Shown: positions 17,438 through 28,682 of the stretch, one piece after another
Layout: every line of letters begins with the position of its first letter
Numbering within the stretch: the first letter of the stretch is position 1
NCBI RefSeq assembly: GCF_014206875.1
Contig: NZ_JACIJO010000001.1
Span: forward strand, 1,266,680-1,330,679
Direction of reading: 5' to 3'
Origin: Algoriphagus iocasae
GTDB taxonomy: Bacteria > Bacteroidota > Bacteroidia > Cytophagales > Cyclobacteriaceae
Length of the DNA: 64,000 bases
Notes under the pieces: model-generated
The model's database searches: none
The model's input: the letters and a program-made list of their open reading frames with translations, nothing else
What the model was told of the DNA's origin: nothing
Translations under genes and position numbers: made by a program

Positions 17438-17757
17438 CATTTTTTAGAGATTTTGACTGCGGTTCCACTGACCGTGACCATCAGCATACCATCTCTGATT
17501 GTTTCATAATCAAGGTCAATACCAACAATTGCATTCGCTCCAAAAGCTCTTCCCTGCATTTCCATTTCTGTCATTGCAGTTGCTTTAGCCTCTCGCAACA
17601 CTTGTTCGTATGCAGAAGATCTTCCTCCTACGATATCAGTAATACTTGCAAAAAAATCTTTGAAAACGTTGGCTCCAATGATAGTTTCTCCGGAAACAAC
17701 ACCTAAATATTCATCGATTTGGTAACCATCCAAGGATGGGGTAGTTGAAATAATCAT
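17437..17757 (-). CDS. YbjQ/DUF74 family protein
   Basis: A 106-residue member of the YbjQ (PF01906, putative heavy-metal-binding) family. Typical blocks are the N-terminal [39 protein letters not shown], and the [14 protein letters not shown] segment. Members form pentamers; metal binding has been proposed but no function is established. It is convergent with the ferredoxin gene, sharing a terminator, and divergent from the multi-PAS kinase gene. Confidence 0.92.
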   Translation of the reverse strand: MIISTTPSLDGYQIDEYLGVVSGETIIGANVFKDFFASITDIVGGRSSAYEQVLREAKATAMTEMEMQGRAFGANAIVGIDLDYETIRDGMLMVTVSGTAVKISKK

Positions 17758-17994
17758 AGTGTGGTTTTTGATTTTTGTACTAGTTTAATTTCATTTAATC
17801 ACGAATTTATCAAAATCAAGGTTTAAATAAATTACTTAAAGACTAATATCCTCTAAAAATTAAGCAGAATTTTTTCAATTAAATTGCATCTAAAAGGTAA
17901 TATCTGGTTGGAAAGTCACTGTACTTTTAGCCATATTAGCCTGCGTTTTATATTATTAGTCCAAGAGGCATAGGGAAGATTTGTATCCAGCTGT

Positions 17995-20900
17995 ATGACA
18001 AAGTTTCAACAATTTGATATTTCTGATTATTTCGATCAAATGAGTGAACCACTTCTGATGATTGATTCTGAAGAAATAATTTTTTTCAATGCTTACTTCA
18101 AATCCAATTTTGTTCTGCCAAATGATGATTGGAAAAAGTTTGTCGAATACCCCAATGTCATCGATGTTTTAAATGGATATTTTCAGGGAAATGAACTTTC
18201 TTCTGCCACATTTTATAAGTCTCTCGAATCTCTAGAACATGAGTTCATGCTTTTTGAATGGAGTTTTGTGCCTTTACCCTCAAGCTATTCAGATCGTTTT
18301 TTAATCCTGAAAGGAGTGAGGTCGAAATTCTACTCTCAATCGATTCTTAAAGATTTGGGAAAAAGTGGGCTGGATGAAGTGAATTCAAGTTTCCGGTATT
18401 TAGAAAGTATTCTGAATAATACCCATGATTTGATTTCAATCCTCGATGTTGAGGGAAATTACAAGTTTATCGGTCCCAATGTTGGTAGAACTTTAGGATT
18501 TAAAGTCGAAGATATAGTAGGTAGGAATTTCCGCGAGTTTATAGATACTGGGGTAATCGAATTAGTCAAAGGAAACTTTCAGGAAGTACTGGATTCTGAA
18601 GAGGAAGTGAATATTGATTTTTGGATAAATCGCTCGGATGGAAAAAAGATTTACATAGAAAGCTATGCCCGCAATCTTCAAAATCATCCAAATATCAAAG
18701 GTGTCATCTTCAGTGCAAGAGATATTACAGACTATAAACTGACAGAGTTTTCCTTGCAGCGAAGGTTTGAGTTGGAGAATATCATCAACAAAACCTCTTC
18801 TTTCCTGATCAATGAAAGCCCTAAAGAACTGACAAAGAATTTTGTCAGTGCATTGTCCCAACTCAGCAAATCCTTAAAAGCCAATTGGTCAAAAATTTTC
18901 ATTAAGAAATATGAAAATTCTGAGCTCGAATTGATCGCTTCTTGGAGTAGTAAAATGGCAGAGGAAAAAGATGATGTAGATTGGAATTTCATTACTAAGC
19001 ATATACAGGACTCACCCAACTCTGATGATTTTGGAAAAATAGGTTTGATACCTACCACAGAAGAGGAGTCACTGATATTAATTCCTATGATTTCCTCGCT
19101 CAAGTTCAAAGGAGTTGTGGTGCTGGGAATTTCTGAAAAGGATCATTTTTTGGATGAAAATGAACTTCAGATTTTGCGGCAACTTGGAGATATTTTCGCA
19201 GGAGCATATCAAGGTGGACAACTTCTGAGAAAAATAGAAAGGAACGAGAACCTCTTGGCTACTACGGAGCTTTTGGCCAAGTCAGGTTCATGGAGGTATA
19301 GTCAAAACAGAAATAGTTTTCATTTTTCGGGAGGATTGGCAAAAATGTTTGGGTTAGGAGATAAACCTACCTATGCTAAGTTTTCGACCTTGTTTTACAA
19401 TATCAATAAGCAGTATCGGCAGGAATTTATTGAGAATCTCAAATATACATTCAGAACTCAGGAACCTTCATCAGGAGAGTTTTATATGGCATCCAATCAG
19501 GATGAAAAACAAACGTTGATAAGTTACGAGATCAATGCGAGGAAGCATTTTTTCAATCAAAGTTTAGAGGTTTTTGGGTTTTGTACTGACATCACAGAAA
19601 AACGAGCGTCTGAAGAGTATCTCTTATTGCAATCCCAGATTTTGGCCCAGGTAAGTGACCCAATCGTGGTAACAGATTTGGATCTGAATTTTATCTATGT
19701 AAACGAAGCTGCTAAAAAACTCTGTGGGAAAGATTCTTCAAAACCTTTTACGGGCAGTTTTTGCAAATATTTCGAATTTCAAAATCAGAGTTTGGAGAAG
19801 TTCCTTTCTAACCATGGAAAGGAAACCATTTGGCAGGATGAGATTTTCATCAAAATTCAGGGGAAGGAGAATGAGCCATTTGATCTTTCTGTAAAGACCA
19901 TACACTCGGATAAAAACGAAAATATCGGTTACTCCTTTGTACTTAGAAATTTATCTGAAAAATACGAAGCGGAAAAAATTTCAAATCGAGCAAAACTTAT
20001 CGTAGAAAACAGTCCTACGATTCTATTTAGAGTAGATCCATACCAAGATTTTCAAATAGAATATATCTCAGAAAACATCAACAGATTTGGCTATGACTCC
20101 AAAAAATTAATTGCTGAGAAAAGGTCGTTTTTGGATTTGTTATATTCTGAAGATGCAAGAAAAATCAGAGAAACCGCCGAGAAAAACACAACAGAAAATG
20201 GGATCAATGCTTTCTCAGGAAGTTATCGATTAAAAAAATCCGATGGTCAGTTTATCTGGGTGGAAGATCAAACACAAGACGTGTTTGATGAATCAGGAAA
20301 AGTTGTACTTCATGAAGGAATTCTTCAGGATGTCAATGACAGGAAGAATCTAGAGGTAATCAACGAAGAACGAGACCGCCAGTACAGGATTCTAGCATCA
20401 AATCTACCTGATACCAATATTTTCTTGTTGGACAAAGAGAGAAAGTACATTGTGGCCGAGGGAACCAATTTTGAAAATTGGGGGATGAAGCGGGAGGATT
20501 TTGAAGGGAAATTCTTGTGGGAAGTCTATTTGACTTCGTATGAGGAAGTAAGTACTTTATTGGATAAGGTTTATTACGATCGGGAAATTGTAGAAACAGA
20601 GTTCCCTATCAAGAACAGATATTATTCCAGGACCTTCAGGCCAATTGTAATCAAGGATCAGGTTGAATTTGTGTTGAGTATCATCCGGGATATTACAGAT
20701 GAGCATCAAGCTAAAATTGACCTTCTTCAATCTGAGGAAAAATACCGTACCCTCGTTGAAGAATCTACCGAGATAATTTTCTCTCTTACTGAGACTTTTA
20801 CACTGAGATATGTCTCACCAAATGTGAACCAGTTCTTGGGATATCAGGCTGAGGAAGTAATCGGAAAGAGCATTTTTGAATTTTTGAATCCAGATGATAT

Positions 20901-22287
20901 GGGGGAATTCCAAAAGATGCTTGAGTCCACAGATGATTTCTTGGCAAATACGCAGTTCTTGGAATTCCGATTAAGGCATAAGAATGGCGATTTCAAGGTA
21001 TTTAACTCAAACGGGAAGCTGATTTTCGATAAAGATGGGAAAGCAAAATACTACACTGGAATCGCGAGAGATATTTCAAAATTAAAAGAAGCTCAGAGGG
21101 AGTTGATGAAAGCAAAAGAAAATGCTGAACAAGCTTCCCAAATTAAATCTCAGTTTCTGTCTATCATGAGCCATGAGATCAGAACTCCGATGAATGCTGT
21201 CATCGGACTTTCGCATCTTTTGATGGATGAAAATCCTCGTCCGGAGCAATTGGAGAATTTAAAAACTTTGCAATTTTCTGCAGAGAACTTAATGGCTCTG
21301 ATCAATGATATTTTGGATTACAATAAGATAGAATCAGGCAAGGTTGAGTTGGAGAACGTGTCATTTGATCTGAAAAATATTGTTTCCAGAATTGTTCATT
21401 CCCATAGTTTTCAGTCTAATGAAAAGTCATTGAATGTAGCCTGTCACTTTGACGAAAAACTCCCTAATCTGGTCATTGGCGATCCGATCAGACTTGGGCA
21501 AATAATTAATAATCTCATTTCCAATGCGATCAAATTTACCGACCAGGGATCCGTTAATATTTCATTGAATGAAATCAGTAGAAGCAAGGAGGAATCTCTG
21601 GTGGAATTTACGGTTGAGGACACCGGGATTGGAATTCCTGAGGAAAAGATTGATACCATTTTTGAAGCTTTTACCCAAGCATCGTCTTCTACGACGCGTA
21701 AATATGGAGGAACAGGATTAGGTCTTGCTATTGTTAAAAAACTGGTTGAGTTATTTGAAGGAGAGATCACCGTAGATTCCCAAGAGGGAAGAGGAAGTAA
21801 ATTCACTTTTAGAATAGGTTACCGTATTGATCGGTCAAGTGTTGTAGAGCATCTCAGAGGAGGCGATAAACCATCCAAATCACTTGAAAATGCTTCGATC
21901 CTTGTAGCCGAGGATAATTATGTCAATCAGATTTTGATTCAAAAATTCCTGAAAAAATGGAATACAGGAAAACTTGTCATCGCATCTGATGGGGAAGAGG
22001 CTTTGGAATTATTCGAAAAGGAGGATTTTAACTTGATTTTGCTGGATCTTCAAATGCCGGTTTTAGACGGGTTTTCTGTGGCAAAAGCCATTCGAAAACA
22101 CAGCCTTAAATCAAAAAGTGAAATCCCAATTCTTGCATTAACGGCAACCTCTCTTCATGAGATAAAAAAGGAATTAATTGATATAGGATTCACTGATTTT
22201 GTGCCTAAGCCTTTTATTCCAGAAGTCCTATATGAGAAATTAATTAAGTCCCTTAATCAGAAAGATTACTCTGGCTTTTCTGTTTAG
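17995..22287 (+). CDS. Soluble multi-PAS/GAF hybrid sensor histidine kinase
   Basis: A 1430-residue hybrid kinase with no signal peptide and no membrane segment, so cytoplasmic sensing is expected. Visible order: a degenerate PAS (about 10-110), PAS with PAC (133-245), GAF (255-405), then about five more PAS units (420-545, 545-660, 665-785, 795-905, 915-1035). HisKA follows, with phospho-acceptor H1060 (MSHEIRTPMN), then HATPase_c (about 1160-1275; NLISNAIKFT, VEDTGIGIPE, GGTGLGLAI) and a C-terminal receiver with D1351 (LLDLQMPVLDGF). All catalytic residues are present. No partner regulator lies next to it, so its output is unknown. Confidence 0.93.
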   Translation: MTKFQQFDISDYFDQMSEPLLMIDSEEIIFFNAYFKSNFVLPNDDWKKFVEYPNVIDVLNGYFQGNELSSATFYKSLESLEHEFMLFEWSFVPLPSSYSDRFLILKGVRSKFYSQSILKDLGKSGLDEVNSSFRYLESILNNTHDLISILDVEGNYKFIGPNVGRTLGFKVEDIVGRNFREFIDTGVIELVKGNFQEVLDSEEEVNIDFWINRSDGKKIYIESYARNLQNHPNIKGVIFSARDITDYKLTEFSLQRRFELENIINKTSSFLINESPKELTKNFVSALSQLSKSLKANWSKIFIKKYENSELELIASWSSKMAEEKDDVDWNFITKHIQDSPNSDDFGKIGLIPTTEEESLILIPMISSLKFKGVVVLGISEKDHFLDENELQILRQLGDIFAGAYQGGQLLRKIERNENLLATTELLAKSGSWRYSQNRNSFHFSGGLAKMFGLGDKPTYAKFSTLFYNINKQYRQEFIENLKYTFRTQEPSSGEFYMASNQDEKQTLISYEINARKHFFNQSLEVFGFCTDITEKRASEEYLLLQSQILAQVSDPIVVTDLDLNFIYVNEAAKKLCGKDSSKPFTGSFCKYFEFQNQSLEKFLSNHGKETIWQDEIFIKIQGKENEPFDLSVKTIHSDKNENIGYSFVLRNLSEKYEAEKISNRAKLIVENSPTILFRVDPYQDFQIEYISENINRFGYDSKKLIAEKRSFLDLLYSEDARKIRETAEKNTTENGINAFSGSYRLKKSDGQFIWVEDQTQDVFDESGKVVLHEGILQDVNDRKNLEVINEERDRQYRILASNLPDTNIFLLDKERKYIVAEGTNFENWGMKREDFEGKFLWEVYLTSYEEVSTLLDKVYYDREIVETEFPIKNRYYSRTFRPIVIKDQVEFVLSIIRDITDEHQAKIDLLQSEEKYRTLVEESTEIIFSLTETFTLRYVSPNVNQFLGYQAEEVIGKSIFEFLNPDDMGEFQKMLESTDDFLANTQFLEFRLRHKNGDFKVFNSNGKLIFDKDGKAKYYTGIARDISKLKEAQRELMKAKENAEQASQIKSQFLSIMSHEIRTPMNAVIGLSHLLMDENPRPEQLENLKTLQFSAENLMALINDILDYNKIESGKVELENVSFDLKNIVSRIVHSHSFQSNEKSLNVACHFDEKLPNLVIGDPIRLGQIINNLISNAIKFTDQGSVNISLNEISRSKEESLVEFTVEDTGIGIPEEKIDTIFEAFTQASSSTTRKYGGTGLGLAIVKKLVELFEGEITVDSQEGRGSKFTFRIGYRIDRSSVVEHLRGGDKPSKSLENASILVAEDNYVNQILIQKFLKKWNTGKLVIASDGEEALELFEKEDFNLILLDLQMPVLDGFSVAKAIRKHSLKSKSEIPILALTATSLHEIKKELIDIGFTDFVPKPFIPEVLYEKLIKSLNQKDYSGFSV

Positions 22288-22290
22288 CAT

Positions 22291-22298
22291 TAATTTTG
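22291..22298 (+). promoter_or_regulatory. Candidate -7 element (TAATTTTG)
   Basis: Exact TAnnTTTG match immediately after the kinase stop codon, about 46 nt before the ATG of the outer-membrane protein gene. No clear -33 box is seen. Confidence 0.45.
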
Positions 22299-22344
22299 CG
22301 TAGTACGCTCGAGACTTATAAGTCGAATCAAACAGAGTAATTTC

Positions 22345-23661
22345 ATGTCCCTTTTTTCTCGTTTTTTTCTCTTCGTTTTATTCTTAGGGATTTCCTATAA
22401 CCTTCCGGCTCAGCGCTTAATTACTAAAAGGTCTTCCTTTTATCTGATGGCGGGTACATCCGGCGCTAAATTAAGGCAGTTTGATCAATTGCTGGAAGAT
22501 AGAGGTCTGACTGGGTTGAGGAATAAATACCATACAATAGGGCTGGGATATCAAGCCCGCTACAACGATTTTGTTATTGGTATGGAAGTCTATCATAATC
22601 GGGGGGGCAAGAGTGAACTGGATGATTTTAAACTGAATTATAGAACTTCGAGAGCTCTGCTGAACATTGGATATGCTTTCATTGAGGAGTCAAATATTCA
22701 GCTAATTCATTACATGTCTATTGGGGCAGGTTTTTTGAATTTTCAAATGCTTCCGCAAAGTTCATCTCAATCCTTAGAAGGCTTTTTAGCCGAACCATCC
22801 CAAGGATTTATTTTAAGAGAAAAGAATATTCAAAAAGGGACCAGATATTATGGGAATTTCCTCACAGAAACTGGCTTCCAATTAAGTTATGATTTTGACC
22901 TTCCTGGGAGAAAAGAAGCTCTAGAAGTCTTATTGAAATTGGGCTATGCTTTTAGTCCATTTGAAGGAAAATGGAATTTGAATGGGCTTTCTTTTGATAA
23001 TGCCCAAAGTGGCGCTTTTATCCGTGTGGGAGCTGGGTTGACTTTGCCTGATAGAAATTTCTTTTACAAAGACGCGAGTATAGGCTTATACCTGATCAAT
23101 GGCATTCATTTTACAAGTCCTGATGGATTTAATGAAGTTTTAGAGTCAGAAGGATTTAATGCTTTTGATGGGAAGCCTTCTAATCTTGGACTGCGCATTT
23201 TAGGTGAAAGTGGGAAATTCCTGTACGGAGCCGATATCTATAATCTGGCAATGAGTGGTTCTGCAAATAATATCAGAAATCATACTTTGAATAGTTTGAG
23301 GGTATATGGAAATCTAGGGATGAAATTCATCCAATACAGAAATTTCGCCATTGGAGGTATTGCGGGACTTGGGTTTGGTAATATCCGTTATACCAATACC
23401 ATGAAAAACAAGCCGGATTTTCCAGAGCTATTTGAGCAAAGGACTTTCGATGGATACTTGAGAAATAGTGGCTTGATGGCAAAGCCTGAGCTATATGTGG
23501 AATATGGTATTCCGATAGGGAAAAGAAACCTTTTTGACGTCGTTTTTAATACTTCCGTAGGGTACGAACTTCCCCTTGCCAACTATAAATTAGCAGATTT
23601 TAGCATGGCATCTTATATGTCAGCACCTTACTTAAGTTTTGGTATTGGGGTAAGACCTTAG
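22345..23661 (+). CDS. Predicted outer-membrane beta-barrel protein
   Basis: A 438-residue exported protein: signal peptide (residues 1-22, ending LPAQ), then alternating amphipathic beta-strands rich in aromatic residues and glycine (for example LRVYGNLGMKFIQYRNFAIG) through to the C-terminal SFGIGVRP. This pattern is typical of Bacteroidota outer-membrane or surface-associated barrels. I do not recognise a named family. It stands alone between the hybrid kinase and the metH riboswitch. Confidence 0.75.
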   Translation: MSLFSRFFLFVLFLGISYNLPAQRLITKRSSFYLMAGTSGAKLRQFDQLLEDRGLTGLRNKYHTIGLGYQARYNDFVIGMEVYHNRGGKSELDDFKLNYRTSRALLNIGYAFIEESNIQLIHYMSIGAGFLNFQMLPQSSSQSLEGFLAEPSQGFILREKNIQKGTRYYGNFLTETGFQLSYDFDLPGRKEALEVLLKLGYAFSPFEGKWNLNGLSFDNAQSGAFIRVGAGLTLPDRNFFYKDASIGLYLINGIHFTSPDGFNEVLESEGFNAFDGKPSNLGLRILGESGKFLYGADIYNLAMSGSANNIRNHTLNSLRVYGNLGMKFIQYRNFAIGGIAGLGFGNIRYTNTMKNKPDFPELFEQRTFDGYLRNSGLMAKPELYVEYGIPIGKRNLFDVVFNTSVGYELPLANYKLADFSMASYMSAPYLSFGIGVRP

Positions 23662-23734
23662 CAGATTCTTATAATAAGTCGAAATCCCTTGGCCAAATTT
23701 GATCTTAGAACCTGTTTTATTAACAAAATGATAT

Positions 23735-23742
23735 TACCTTTG
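23735..23742 (+). promoter_or_regulatory. -7 element (TACCTTTG) of the metH operon
   Basis: Exact TAnnTTTG match. The predicted transcription start (5-6 nt after the final G) coincides with the first base of the riboswitch aptamer. The -33 region is weak (CTG at about 20 nt upstream). Confidence 0.6.
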
Positions 23743-23747
23743 GTCTG

Positions 23748-23842
23748 CTTATCGAGAAAGACCGAGGGAAGGGCCCAACGACGTCTTAGCAACCTGTTTC
23801 CAAGGTGCTAACTCCCATCCCGAGTTATCGGGAACAGATGAG
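23748..23842 (+). promoter_or_regulatory. SAM-I (S-box) riboswitch
   Basis: The aptamer core is clear: 5' P1 strand CTTATC at 23748, the GAGGGA and GGCCC segments, CTTAGCAACC, AAGGTGCTAACTCC, a variable stem (CCCGAG/TCGGG), and the closing AGATGAG at 23836-23842. S-adenosylmethionine binding represses the downstream methionine genes. About 62 nt separate P1 from the metH ATG, including a T6 run at about 23860 after a weak stem; whether control acts by termination or translation cannot be decided by eye. Confidence 0.93.
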
Positions 23843-23904
23843 CGGATGAGTCCTGGTACTTTTTTCCGTGTTTTGCTCGATTTGCTTTTGAACGATAATC
23901 TAAG

Positions 23905-24957
23905 ATGCAAAACAGAACCGAACTCTTACTTCAGCAGATTTCCAAACGAATTCTTATCCTCGATGGAGCAATGGGCACTATGATCCAGCGCTATACATTG
24001 ACGGAGGAAGATTTCAGAACTCCTGAATTGGCAAATCATCCCAAGGCACTGAAAGGAAATAATGATTTATTATCCCTAAGCCGTCCGGATATCATCAAAG
24101 CCATTCATGCTGAATACATGGAAGCTGGAGCTGATATCATCGAGACGAATACCTTTTCAGGAACGACCATTGCGCAAGAGGATTATGGATTGGCGAATTT
24201 GGCGTATGCCATCAATTTTGAATCCGCTAAGCTTGCAAGAGAAGTTGCAGAAGAGTTTACGGCCAAAAACCCTGACAAGCCGAGGTTTGTAGCAGGTGCA
24301 ATTGGCCCTACCAATAGGACTGCTTCTCTTTCTCCAGACGTGAATGATCCAGGATATCGTGGGATTACTTTCGATCAACTTGCAATTGCCTATGCTGAGC
24401 AAGTGAGAGGTTTGTTGGATGGTGGTGCTGATATTTTGTTGGTTGAAACGATTTTTGATACACTTAATGCAAAAGCAGCGCTATATGCGATTCAAGATGT
24501 TTTTGAGGAAAGAGGACTTCCATTAGATCCAAAAGAAGGTGGAATTCCAATCATGATTTCGGGAACGATTACCGATGCATCAGGTAGAACCTTATCTGGC
24601 CAGACTACAGAGGCATTTTTGATTTCAATTTCCCATGTACCTCTGCTTTCAGTGGGCTTGAACTGTGCTTTGGGAGCGAAAGAATTAAGACCTTATTTGA
24701 AGGTTTTGGCACAAAAAGCGCCTTTTTATGTAAGTGCTTATCCAAATGCCGGGCTGCCAAATGAGTTTGGCGCATATGATCAGGGAGCCAATGAAATGGC
24801 AGATCAGGTTCGCGACTTTTTAAAAGAAGGAATGTTGAATATCCTTGGTGGTTGCTGTGGTACCACTCCAGAGCACATTTCAGCTTTAGCAAAGCTATCT
24901 GAAGGCTTTCAGCCAAGAAAATTACAAGAACAAGAAGTAGAAGAAACACTGGACTGA
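23905..24957 (+). CDS. metH: Methionine synthase, homocysteine-binding subunit (split MetH N-terminal part)
   Basis: A 350-residue protein corresponding to the N-terminal homocysteine S-methyltransferase module of cobalamin-dependent methionine synthase. It has [11 protein letters not shown] near the start and the zinc/thiolate cysteines in GLNCALGA (about 249) and [11 protein letters not shown] (about 315). Single-chain MetH proteins carry this module fused to the rest; here it is a separate gene, 4 bp before the remaining domains. It is the first gene behind the SAM-I riboswitch. Both genes must act together for homocysteine methylation. Confidence 0.94.
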   Translation: MQNRTELLLQQISKRILILDGAMGTMIQRYTLTEEDFRTPELANHPKALKGNNDLLSLSRPDIIKAIHAEYMEAGADIIETNTFSGTTIAQEDYGLANLAYAINFESAKLAREVAEEFTAKNPDKPRFVAGAIGPTNRTASLSPDVNDPGYRGITFDQLAIAYAEQVRGLLDGGADILLVETIFDTLNAKAALYAIQDVFEERGLPLDPKEGGIPIMISGTITDASGRTLSGQTTEAFLISISHVPLLSVGLNCALGAKELRPYLKVLAQKAPFYVSAYPNAGLPNEFGAYDQGANEMADQVRDFLKEGMLNILGGCCGTTPEHISALAKLSEGFQPRKLQEQEVEETLD

Positions 24958-24961
24958 GGAG

Positions 24962-27658
24962 ATGGTAAAGAATCAATACATGAAATTATCAGGTCTAGAA
25001 CCTTTGGTTTTAACGCCTGAAATCAACTTTGTGAACATTGGGGAAAGAACCAATATCACGGGGTCGAAGAAATTTGCAAGGCTCATCTTAAATAGCCAAT
25101 ACGACGAAGCGCTGGAAGTGGCACTAGATCAGGTTCGTGGTGGAGCTCAGGTCCTTGATGTCTGCATGGATGAAGGGATGCTTGACGGTGAGTATGCAAT
25201 GGTTAAATATTTGAATTTAATCGCTTCTGAACCTGAAATCAGCCGAATTCCAATCATGATCGATAGCTCGAAATGGGCAATTATTCTGGCTGGGTTAAAA
25301 TGCATCCAAGGAAAAGGGATTGTGAATTCCATTTCCTTGAAAAACGGTGAAGAAGAATTTATCAATCAGGCGAAGACCATTAAGAAATTTGGTGCAGCGG
25401 TAGTGGTGATGGCTTTTGACGAAGATGGACAGGCAGATACCTACGACCGAAGAATTGAGATTTGTGAGAGAAGCTATAGAATCCTTGTCGATGTAGTCAA
25501 ATTTAATCCTCAAGACATCATTTTTGATCCGAATATTTTCCCTGTGGCAACTGGAATGGATGAGCATAAGAAAAATGCTCTGGATTTCTTTTTAGCTACG
25601 AAATGGATCAAAGAGAATCTTCCTGGTGCAAAAGTCAGTGGTGGTGTTAGTAATGTGAGTTTCTCTTTCAGAGGAAATAATCCTGTGAGAGAAGCGATGC
25701 ATGCGGCATTTTTATACCATGCGATTCATCATGGGATGGATATGGGAATTGTCAATCCGACTATGTTGGAAGTTTATGATGATATTCCAAAAGATCTTCT
25801 GGAGCGTGTGGAAGATGTGCTTTTTGATAGGAGAGAAGATGCAACCGAGAGACTTTTGGATTTTGCTGAGACGGTAAAATCCTCTGGTAAAAAAGAAGTT
25901 GTCAACGAAGCTTGGAGATCCGATCCTGTTTCAAAGCGAATTGAGCATGCTTTGGTAAAAGGAATTTTGGACTTTATAGTTGAAGATACAGAGGCGGCAA
26001 GATTGGAGCTTCAAAATCCTTTGAAAGTGATTGAAGGTCCATTGATGGACGGGATGAATGTGGTAGGAGACTTATTTGGTGAAGGAAAAATGTTCCTTCC
26101 TCAGGTAGTGAAGTCCGCTCGGGTAATGAAAAAAGCTGTGGCTTATCTTGAGCCATTTATGCCTTTGCCGGAAGAAGGACAAGAAAAAAGTTCTTTGAAA
26201 AAGGTGCTGATGGCAACCGTAAAAGGGGACGTTCACGACATTGGTAAAAATATCGTCGGAGTAGTTTTAGCATGTAACAGCTACCAAATCATTGATTTGG
26301 GAGTGATGGTAGATGCCCAGAAAATCATTGACGAAGCGATTAAAAACGATGTAGATATTATTGGTCTGAGTGGGTTGATTACTCCATCCTTAGATGAGAT
26401 GGTCAATGTCGCATCAGAAATGGAAAGACAGGGATTGAAAATTCCTTTGTTGATCGGAGGAGCTACGACTTCCCGAATTCATACTGCCGTAAAAATAGAT
26501 CCGGTTTACAGCGGAACAGTTGTGCACGTGACTGATGCAAGTAAGTCCGTTCCTATCGCCGGTGAGGCGATTTCTCCTGAAACCAAGGATTCTTATCGTC
26601 TGAAAATAAAGGAGACCTATGCCCAATTGAGAGTGGAGCATGAGGCCAAGCAGACTATCAAGCAATTAGTTTCTTACGAGGAGGCAAAAGCAAATCCAGT
26701 GGAAATTGATTGGACTCAATTTGATCCTGTAAAACCAAAATCATTAGGAAATACTGTTCTTGAGAATCTTGATTTGAATATTTTACGGGAATACATCGAT
26801 TGGACTCCTTTCTTTAGTACTTGGATGCTAAGCGGCAGACACCCCAAAATATTAGAAGATCCAATTGTAGGAGTGGAAGCTAAAAAGCTTTTTGAAGATG
26901 CCAATCAGATGTTGGATCAATTGATCGAAGAGAAATGGCTTTCTTCGAATGCAGTATTTGGAATTTATCCTGTAAAACGTGTAGAAGATGATGCTTTGGT
27001 GCTGGATTCTGAAGGAAATAAAACTGGTGAATTTCACTTCTTGAGACAACAAGGTAAAAAAGGTAAGGGTGTTCCAAATAGATCTTTGGCAGATTACCTT
27101 CATCCTGAAAAAACAGATTATCTGGGTTGTTTTGCTGTGACCGCGGGAACAGGTATGGAAGCCAAACTTGCTGAATTCCAAAAGGCTGGAGACGATTACA
27201 ATGATATCTTATTCAAAGCTTTGGCAGATCGTTTGGCAGAAGCAGCAGCAGAATATGTCCATGAATTGGTAAGAAAGGATTATTGGGGATATTCAAAAGA
27301 GGAGTCTTTAAATAATGATTCTTTAATTCGAGAGGAGTATTTAGGGATTAGACCTGCGCCTGGATATCCTGCATGTCCTGAACATTCTGAAAAAGAGGAA
27401 ATTTCAAGATTGCTGGATATGGAGAAAAATGTAGGAATTACACTTACTTCTAGTTTTGCAATGTATCCAACTTCTTCGGTTTCTGGATTTTACTTCGCAA
27501 ATCCGGATAGTAAATACTTTGGACTTGGAAAAATCGGAGAGGATCAAGTCGCTGATTATGCCAAAAGAAAAGGCATTTCCCTGAAAGACGCAGAGCGATT
27601 ACTTTCTCCAAATTTAGCTTATCAACCCAAAATTAATCTTGCCTCACAACCTATATGA
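24962..27658 (+). CDS. metH: Methionine synthase, pterin/cobalamin/activation subunit (split MetH C-terminal part)
   Basis: An 898-residue protein with the remaining MetH modules: the methyltetrahydrofolate (pterin)-binding domain (about 15-290; [16 protein letters not shown]), the cobalamin cap and Rossmann domains (about 330-560), with the lower-ligand motif DVHDIGKN near residue 423, and the SAM-dependent reactivation domain (about 590-898; [15 protein letters not shown]). It transfers methyl from methyl-THF via cobalamin to the homocysteine bound by the preceding subunit. Its last four bases overlap the metF start (ATGA). Confidence 0.95.
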   Translation: MVKNQYMKLSGLEPLVLTPEINFVNIGERTNITGSKKFARLILNSQYDEALEVALDQVRGGAQVLDVCMDEGMLDGEYAMVKYLNLIASEPEISRIPIMIDSSKWAIILAGLKCIQGKGIVNSISLKNGEEEFINQAKTIKKFGAAVVVMAFDEDGQADTYDRRIEICERSYRILVDVVKFNPQDIIFDPNIFPVATGMDEHKKNALDFFLATKWIKENLPGAKVSGGVSNVSFSFRGNNPVREAMHAAFLYHAIHHGMDMGIVNPTMLEVYDDIPKDLLERVEDVLFDRREDATERLLDFAETVKSSGKKEVVNEAWRSDPVSKRIEHALVKGILDFIVEDTEAARLELQNPLKVIEGPLMDGMNVVGDLFGEGKMFLPQVVKSARVMKKAVAYLEPFMPLPEEGQEKSSLKKVLMATVKGDVHDIGKNIVGVVLACNSYQIIDLGVMVDAQKIIDEAIKNDVDIIGLSGLITPSLDEMVNVASEMERQGLKIPLLIGGATTSRIHTAVKIDPVYSGTVVHVTDASKSVPIAGEAISPETKDSYRLKIKETYAQLRVEHEAKQTIKQLVSYEEAKANPVEIDWTQFDPVKPKSLGNTVLENLDLNILREYIDWTPFFSTWMLSGRHPKILEDPIVGVEAKKLFEDANQMLDQLIEEKWLSSNAVFGIYPVKRVEDDALVLDSEGNKTGEFHFLRQQGKKGKGVPNRSLADYLHPEKTDYLGCFAVTAGTGMEAKLAEFQKAGDDYNDILFKALADRLAEAAAEYVHELVRKDYWGYSKEESLNNDSLIREEYLGIRPAPGYPACPEHSEKEEISRLLDMEKNVGITLTSSFAMYPTSSVSGFYFANPDSKYFGLGKIGEDQVADYAKRKGISLKDAERLLSPNLAYQPKINLASQPI

Positions 27659-28608
27659 AAATTACTGAGCACCTGAAAAACGCGAATGAAACGCTTTTTT
27701 CATTTGAAATTTTACCTCCTCTGAAAGGCCAAAGTTTAAAAGAACTTTTAGAAGGAATTGCTCCTTTGATGGAGTTCAAGCCACCTTTTGTGGATGTGAC
27801 TTACCACCGAGAGGAATATATTTATAAGAAGCATCCAAATGGTCTTCTGGAAAAGATCAGTACCAAGAAAAGGCCTGGTACTGTCGGGATTTGTGCGGCG
27901 ATTATGAATCGTTTTCAAATCGATGCAGTTCCACATTTATTGTGCGGTGGTTTTACCAAAGAGGAAACCGAAAACGCGCTGATCGATCTGAATTTTATTG
28001 GAGTTGAGAACGTGTTGGCTCTTCGCGGCGATGCTCCAAAAACTGAAGGGAAATTTATTCCGGAAACAGATGGACATCATTTTGCCAGCGAATTAGTGGA
28101 GCAGATTGTTCGCATGAACAATGGGAAATACCTTCATGAGGAGACTGAAACGAGCTTTCATACTGATTTTTGTATTGGAGTTGCAGGGTATCCGGAGAAG
28201 CATTTCGAAGCTCCATCCATGAAATTTGATCTGAAGAGACTGAAGGAAAAAGTTGATCGAGGTGCAGAATATATTGTCACGCAAATGTTTTTTGACAATC
28301 AGAAATACTTTGAGTTTGTGAAAGAAGTTCGCGCAGCTGGGATCACTGTTCCTATTATTCCTGGAATCAAGCCAATTACTACGATAGGACAAATCACTAT
28401 GCTTCCAAGAACGTTCTTTTTGGATCTTCCTGATGCATTAATGGATGAATTGGAAAAGTGTAAAACCAATTCTGAGGTACGTGAAGTAGGGATAGAATGG
28501 TCTATTCAGCAATGTAAAGAATTGATTCAGGCACAAGTTCCATCTCTACACTTCTATACTATGAGTAAGGCTGGAACTACCTATGCAATTGCGAAAGAAG
28601 TTTTCTAA
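27655..28608 (+). CDS. metF: 5,10-methylenetetrahydrofolate reductase
   Basis: A 317-residue flavoprotein that supplies 5-methyl-THF to methionine synthase. The family landmarks are present: [11 protein letters not shown] at the N-terminus with the catalytic Glu, [19 protein letters not shown], and the [13 protein letters not shown] and IIPGIKPI segments of the TIM barrel. The start overlaps metH by 4 bp, so methyl-THF production and use are under one SAM riboswitch. A hairpin follows at 28630. Confidence 0.96.
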   Translation: MKITEHLKNANETLFSFEILPPLKGQSLKELLEGIAPLMEFKPPFVDVTYHREEYIYKKHPNGLLEKISTKKRPGTVGICAAIMNRFQIDAVPHLLCGGFTKEETENALIDLNFIGVENVLALRGDAPKTEGKFIPETDGHHFASELVEQIVRMNNGKYLHEETETSFHTDFCIGVAGYPEKHFEAPSMKFDLKRLKEKVDRGAEYIVTQMFFDNQKYFEFVKEVRAAGITVPIIPGIKPITTIGQITMLPRTFFLDLPDALMDELEKCKTNSEVREVGIEWSIQQCKELIQAQVPSLHFYTMSKAGTTYAIAKEVF

Positions 28609-28629
28609 ATAACAAAAACTCTAAAAATA

Positions 28630-28660
28630 AAGAAACCCACCTAAACTAGGCGGGTTTCTT
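28630..28660. terminator. Terminator hairpin between metF and the convergent lipoprotein gene
   Basis: AAGAAACCC pairs with GGGTTTCTT, with an inner CC/GG extension. The T-rich tail is better on the minus strand (TTTATTTTTAG) than on the plus strand, so it fits the lipoprotein gene at least as well as metF. Confidence 0.8.
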
Positions 28661-28682
28661 GTATTAGAGGGAATTTTGGTGA

